This document shows, one piece after another, positions 5,372 to 5,885 of a stretch of DNA of 5,885 nucleotides; position 1 is the first letter of the stretch; each line of letters begins with the position of its first letter. Below the pieces are notes generated by a model, which was given only the letters and a program-made list of their open reading frames with translations, was not told the DNA's origin and made no database searches. Both the position numbers and the translations under genes were made by a program. Source of the stretch: Alphaproteobacteria bacterium (GTDB lineage Bacteria > Pseudomonadota > Alphaproteobacteria > Sphingomonadales > SMXR01); the NCBI GenBank assembly GCA_004356215.1, contig SMXR01000086.1, positions 1 through 5,885 of the forward strand, given 5' to 3'.

Positions 5372-5885
5372 TTATTCAAATGTAAGCTCGTCATCACCCA
5401 GGTTTTCAAAATGTTTGGCCACATCCGCGTCGCTGACCGCCGTTAGCGTCGCCGGCATCCAGCTTGGGTTATTGTCCTTATCAAGCAAAATTGCCCGCAC
5501 CCCTTCAAAGAAATCATTGCCGTTGATGATGTGGTTGACAATGCGGTATTCCATTTTCATGTTTTCGCGAAATTCCCTGAGCGCCCGGCCCTTGCGCATT
5601 TGCCGGAAGGTGACCTTCATGCTGGTCGGCGATTTTTTCAAAAGCCTGCCGTGCCAGGTCGTGGCCCAATCTGAGCCATCGCTTTCAAGCGCGGCCAGAA
5701 TTTCCTCGACACTATCGCCTGAAAAAATTGTGTCGATGGCCGCCCTGTGGGGGCCAAGTTTGCTCATGCCCGGGTCTTCGCTAAAGCCGGCAATGGTGCC
5801 ATCAATATCCCCGGAACCTTCCGCAAGGGCGTCAATCAAATCATCCAGTTTTTCGGATCGGACATAACTTTGGGTTATCCCCAGA
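5372..5885 (-). CDS. 3-hydroxyisobutyryl-CoA hydrolase (enoyl-CoA hydratase/isomerase family), C-terminal half only
   Basis: Hydrolyses 3-hydroxyisobutyryl-CoA to free 3-hydroxyisobutyrate in valine degradation, the step just before MmsB. The reading frame is open from the right edge, so 170 residues of a roughly 350-residue protein are visible and the active-site half is outside. The visible part is the C-terminal region specific to the HIBCH branch rather than to plain crotonases: GITQSYVRSEKL near the edge, IDTIFSGDSVEEILAAL, the block LLKKSPTSMKVTFRQM, then MEYRI and the strong signature DFFEGVRAILLDKDNNPSW followed by MPATL. It continues upstream past any internal start codon in the same frame (a TTG at 5839 is not the true start). 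It ends 17 nt before mmsB, which confirms the pathway assignment. An enoyl-CoA hydratase/isomerase label would be the more general alternative. Confidence 0.93.
   Translation of the reverse strand, partial: LGITQSYVRSEKLDDLIDALAEGSGDIDGTIAGFSEDPGMSKLGPHRAAIDTIFSGDSVEEILAALESDGSDWATTWHGRLLKKSPTSMKVTFRQMRKGRALREFRENMKMEYRIVNHIINGNDFFEGVRAILLDKDNNPSWMPATLTAVSDADVAKHFENLGDDELTFE

Noticed and set aside
5145..5867. 240-codon plus-strand open frame
   Set aside because: It is antisense to the start of mmsB and the hydrolase gene, both well identified; its Ser-rich, low-complexity translation is typical of a shadow frame.
1..5885. Search for an undescribed system, mobile element, CRISPR array, toxin-antitoxin pair or RNA gene
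   Set aside because: All genes belong to well-known families in a coherent core-genome setting. I saw no spaced direct repeats, transposase, integrase or attachment-site signals, and no tRNA- or riboswitch-like structure.

Overview
The window reads as a piece of an alphaproteobacterial chromosome carrying ordinary core metabolism and its regulators. Three things point to the class: a MucR/Ros-family regulator, which is essentially confined to Alphaproteobacteria; a 5-aminolevulinate synthase (the Shemin route to heme, typical of the class); and a MarR protein resembling LdtR of Rhizobiales. I cannot fix the genus. A Rhodospirillales-like or related marine or soil lineage is a guess from gene content only. 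I see no phage, transposon, CRISPR, tRNA or rRNA.

Layout, left to right. (1) Minus strand 1-1648: rpiB (ribose-5-phosphate isomerase B) followed 2 nt later by glyA (serine hydroxymethyltransferase), which runs off the left edge. The two almost certainly form an operon. (2) 1649-1966: a roughly 0.3 kb divergent intergenic region, very A+T rich on its right side (24 G/C in the 120 bases 1831-1950), with one GC-rich hairpin. (3) Plus strand 1967-2395: mucR, the only plus-strand gene. (4) Minus strand 2410-3627: hemA, convergent with mucR and only 14 nt away. (5) 3628-3803: the hemA promoter region, with a perfect FNR/FixK-type box (TTGATTTAAATCAA) placed about 41.5 bp upstream of the start site predicted from a perfect TATAAT. 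(6) Minus strand 3804-4325: a MarR/LdtR-like regulator with a perfect 19-bp inverted repeat directly upstream of its start codon. (7) Minus strand 4464-5885: two consecutive valine-catabolism genes. These are the C-terminal half of 3-hydroxyisobutyryl-CoA hydrolase (entering from the right edge) and mmsB (3-hydroxyisobutyrate dehydrogenase), 17 nt apart with a strong ribosome binding site between them.

How they work together. The two right-hand enzymes catalyse successive steps of valine degradation (3-hydroxyisobutyryl-CoA to 3-hydroxyisobutyrate to methylmalonate semialdehyde). GlyA makes glycine and one-carbon units, and glycine is a substrate of HemA, though the two are separate transcription units. 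The regulatory signals are the most informative part. hemA appears to be switched on by an FNR/FixK-type regulator when oxygen is low, the MarR gene looks autoregulated, and mucR has the A+T-rich upstream region expected for MucR self-binding.

I looked for an undescribed system and did not find one. The points worth a second look are regulatory details and a degenerate zinc finger in MucR.
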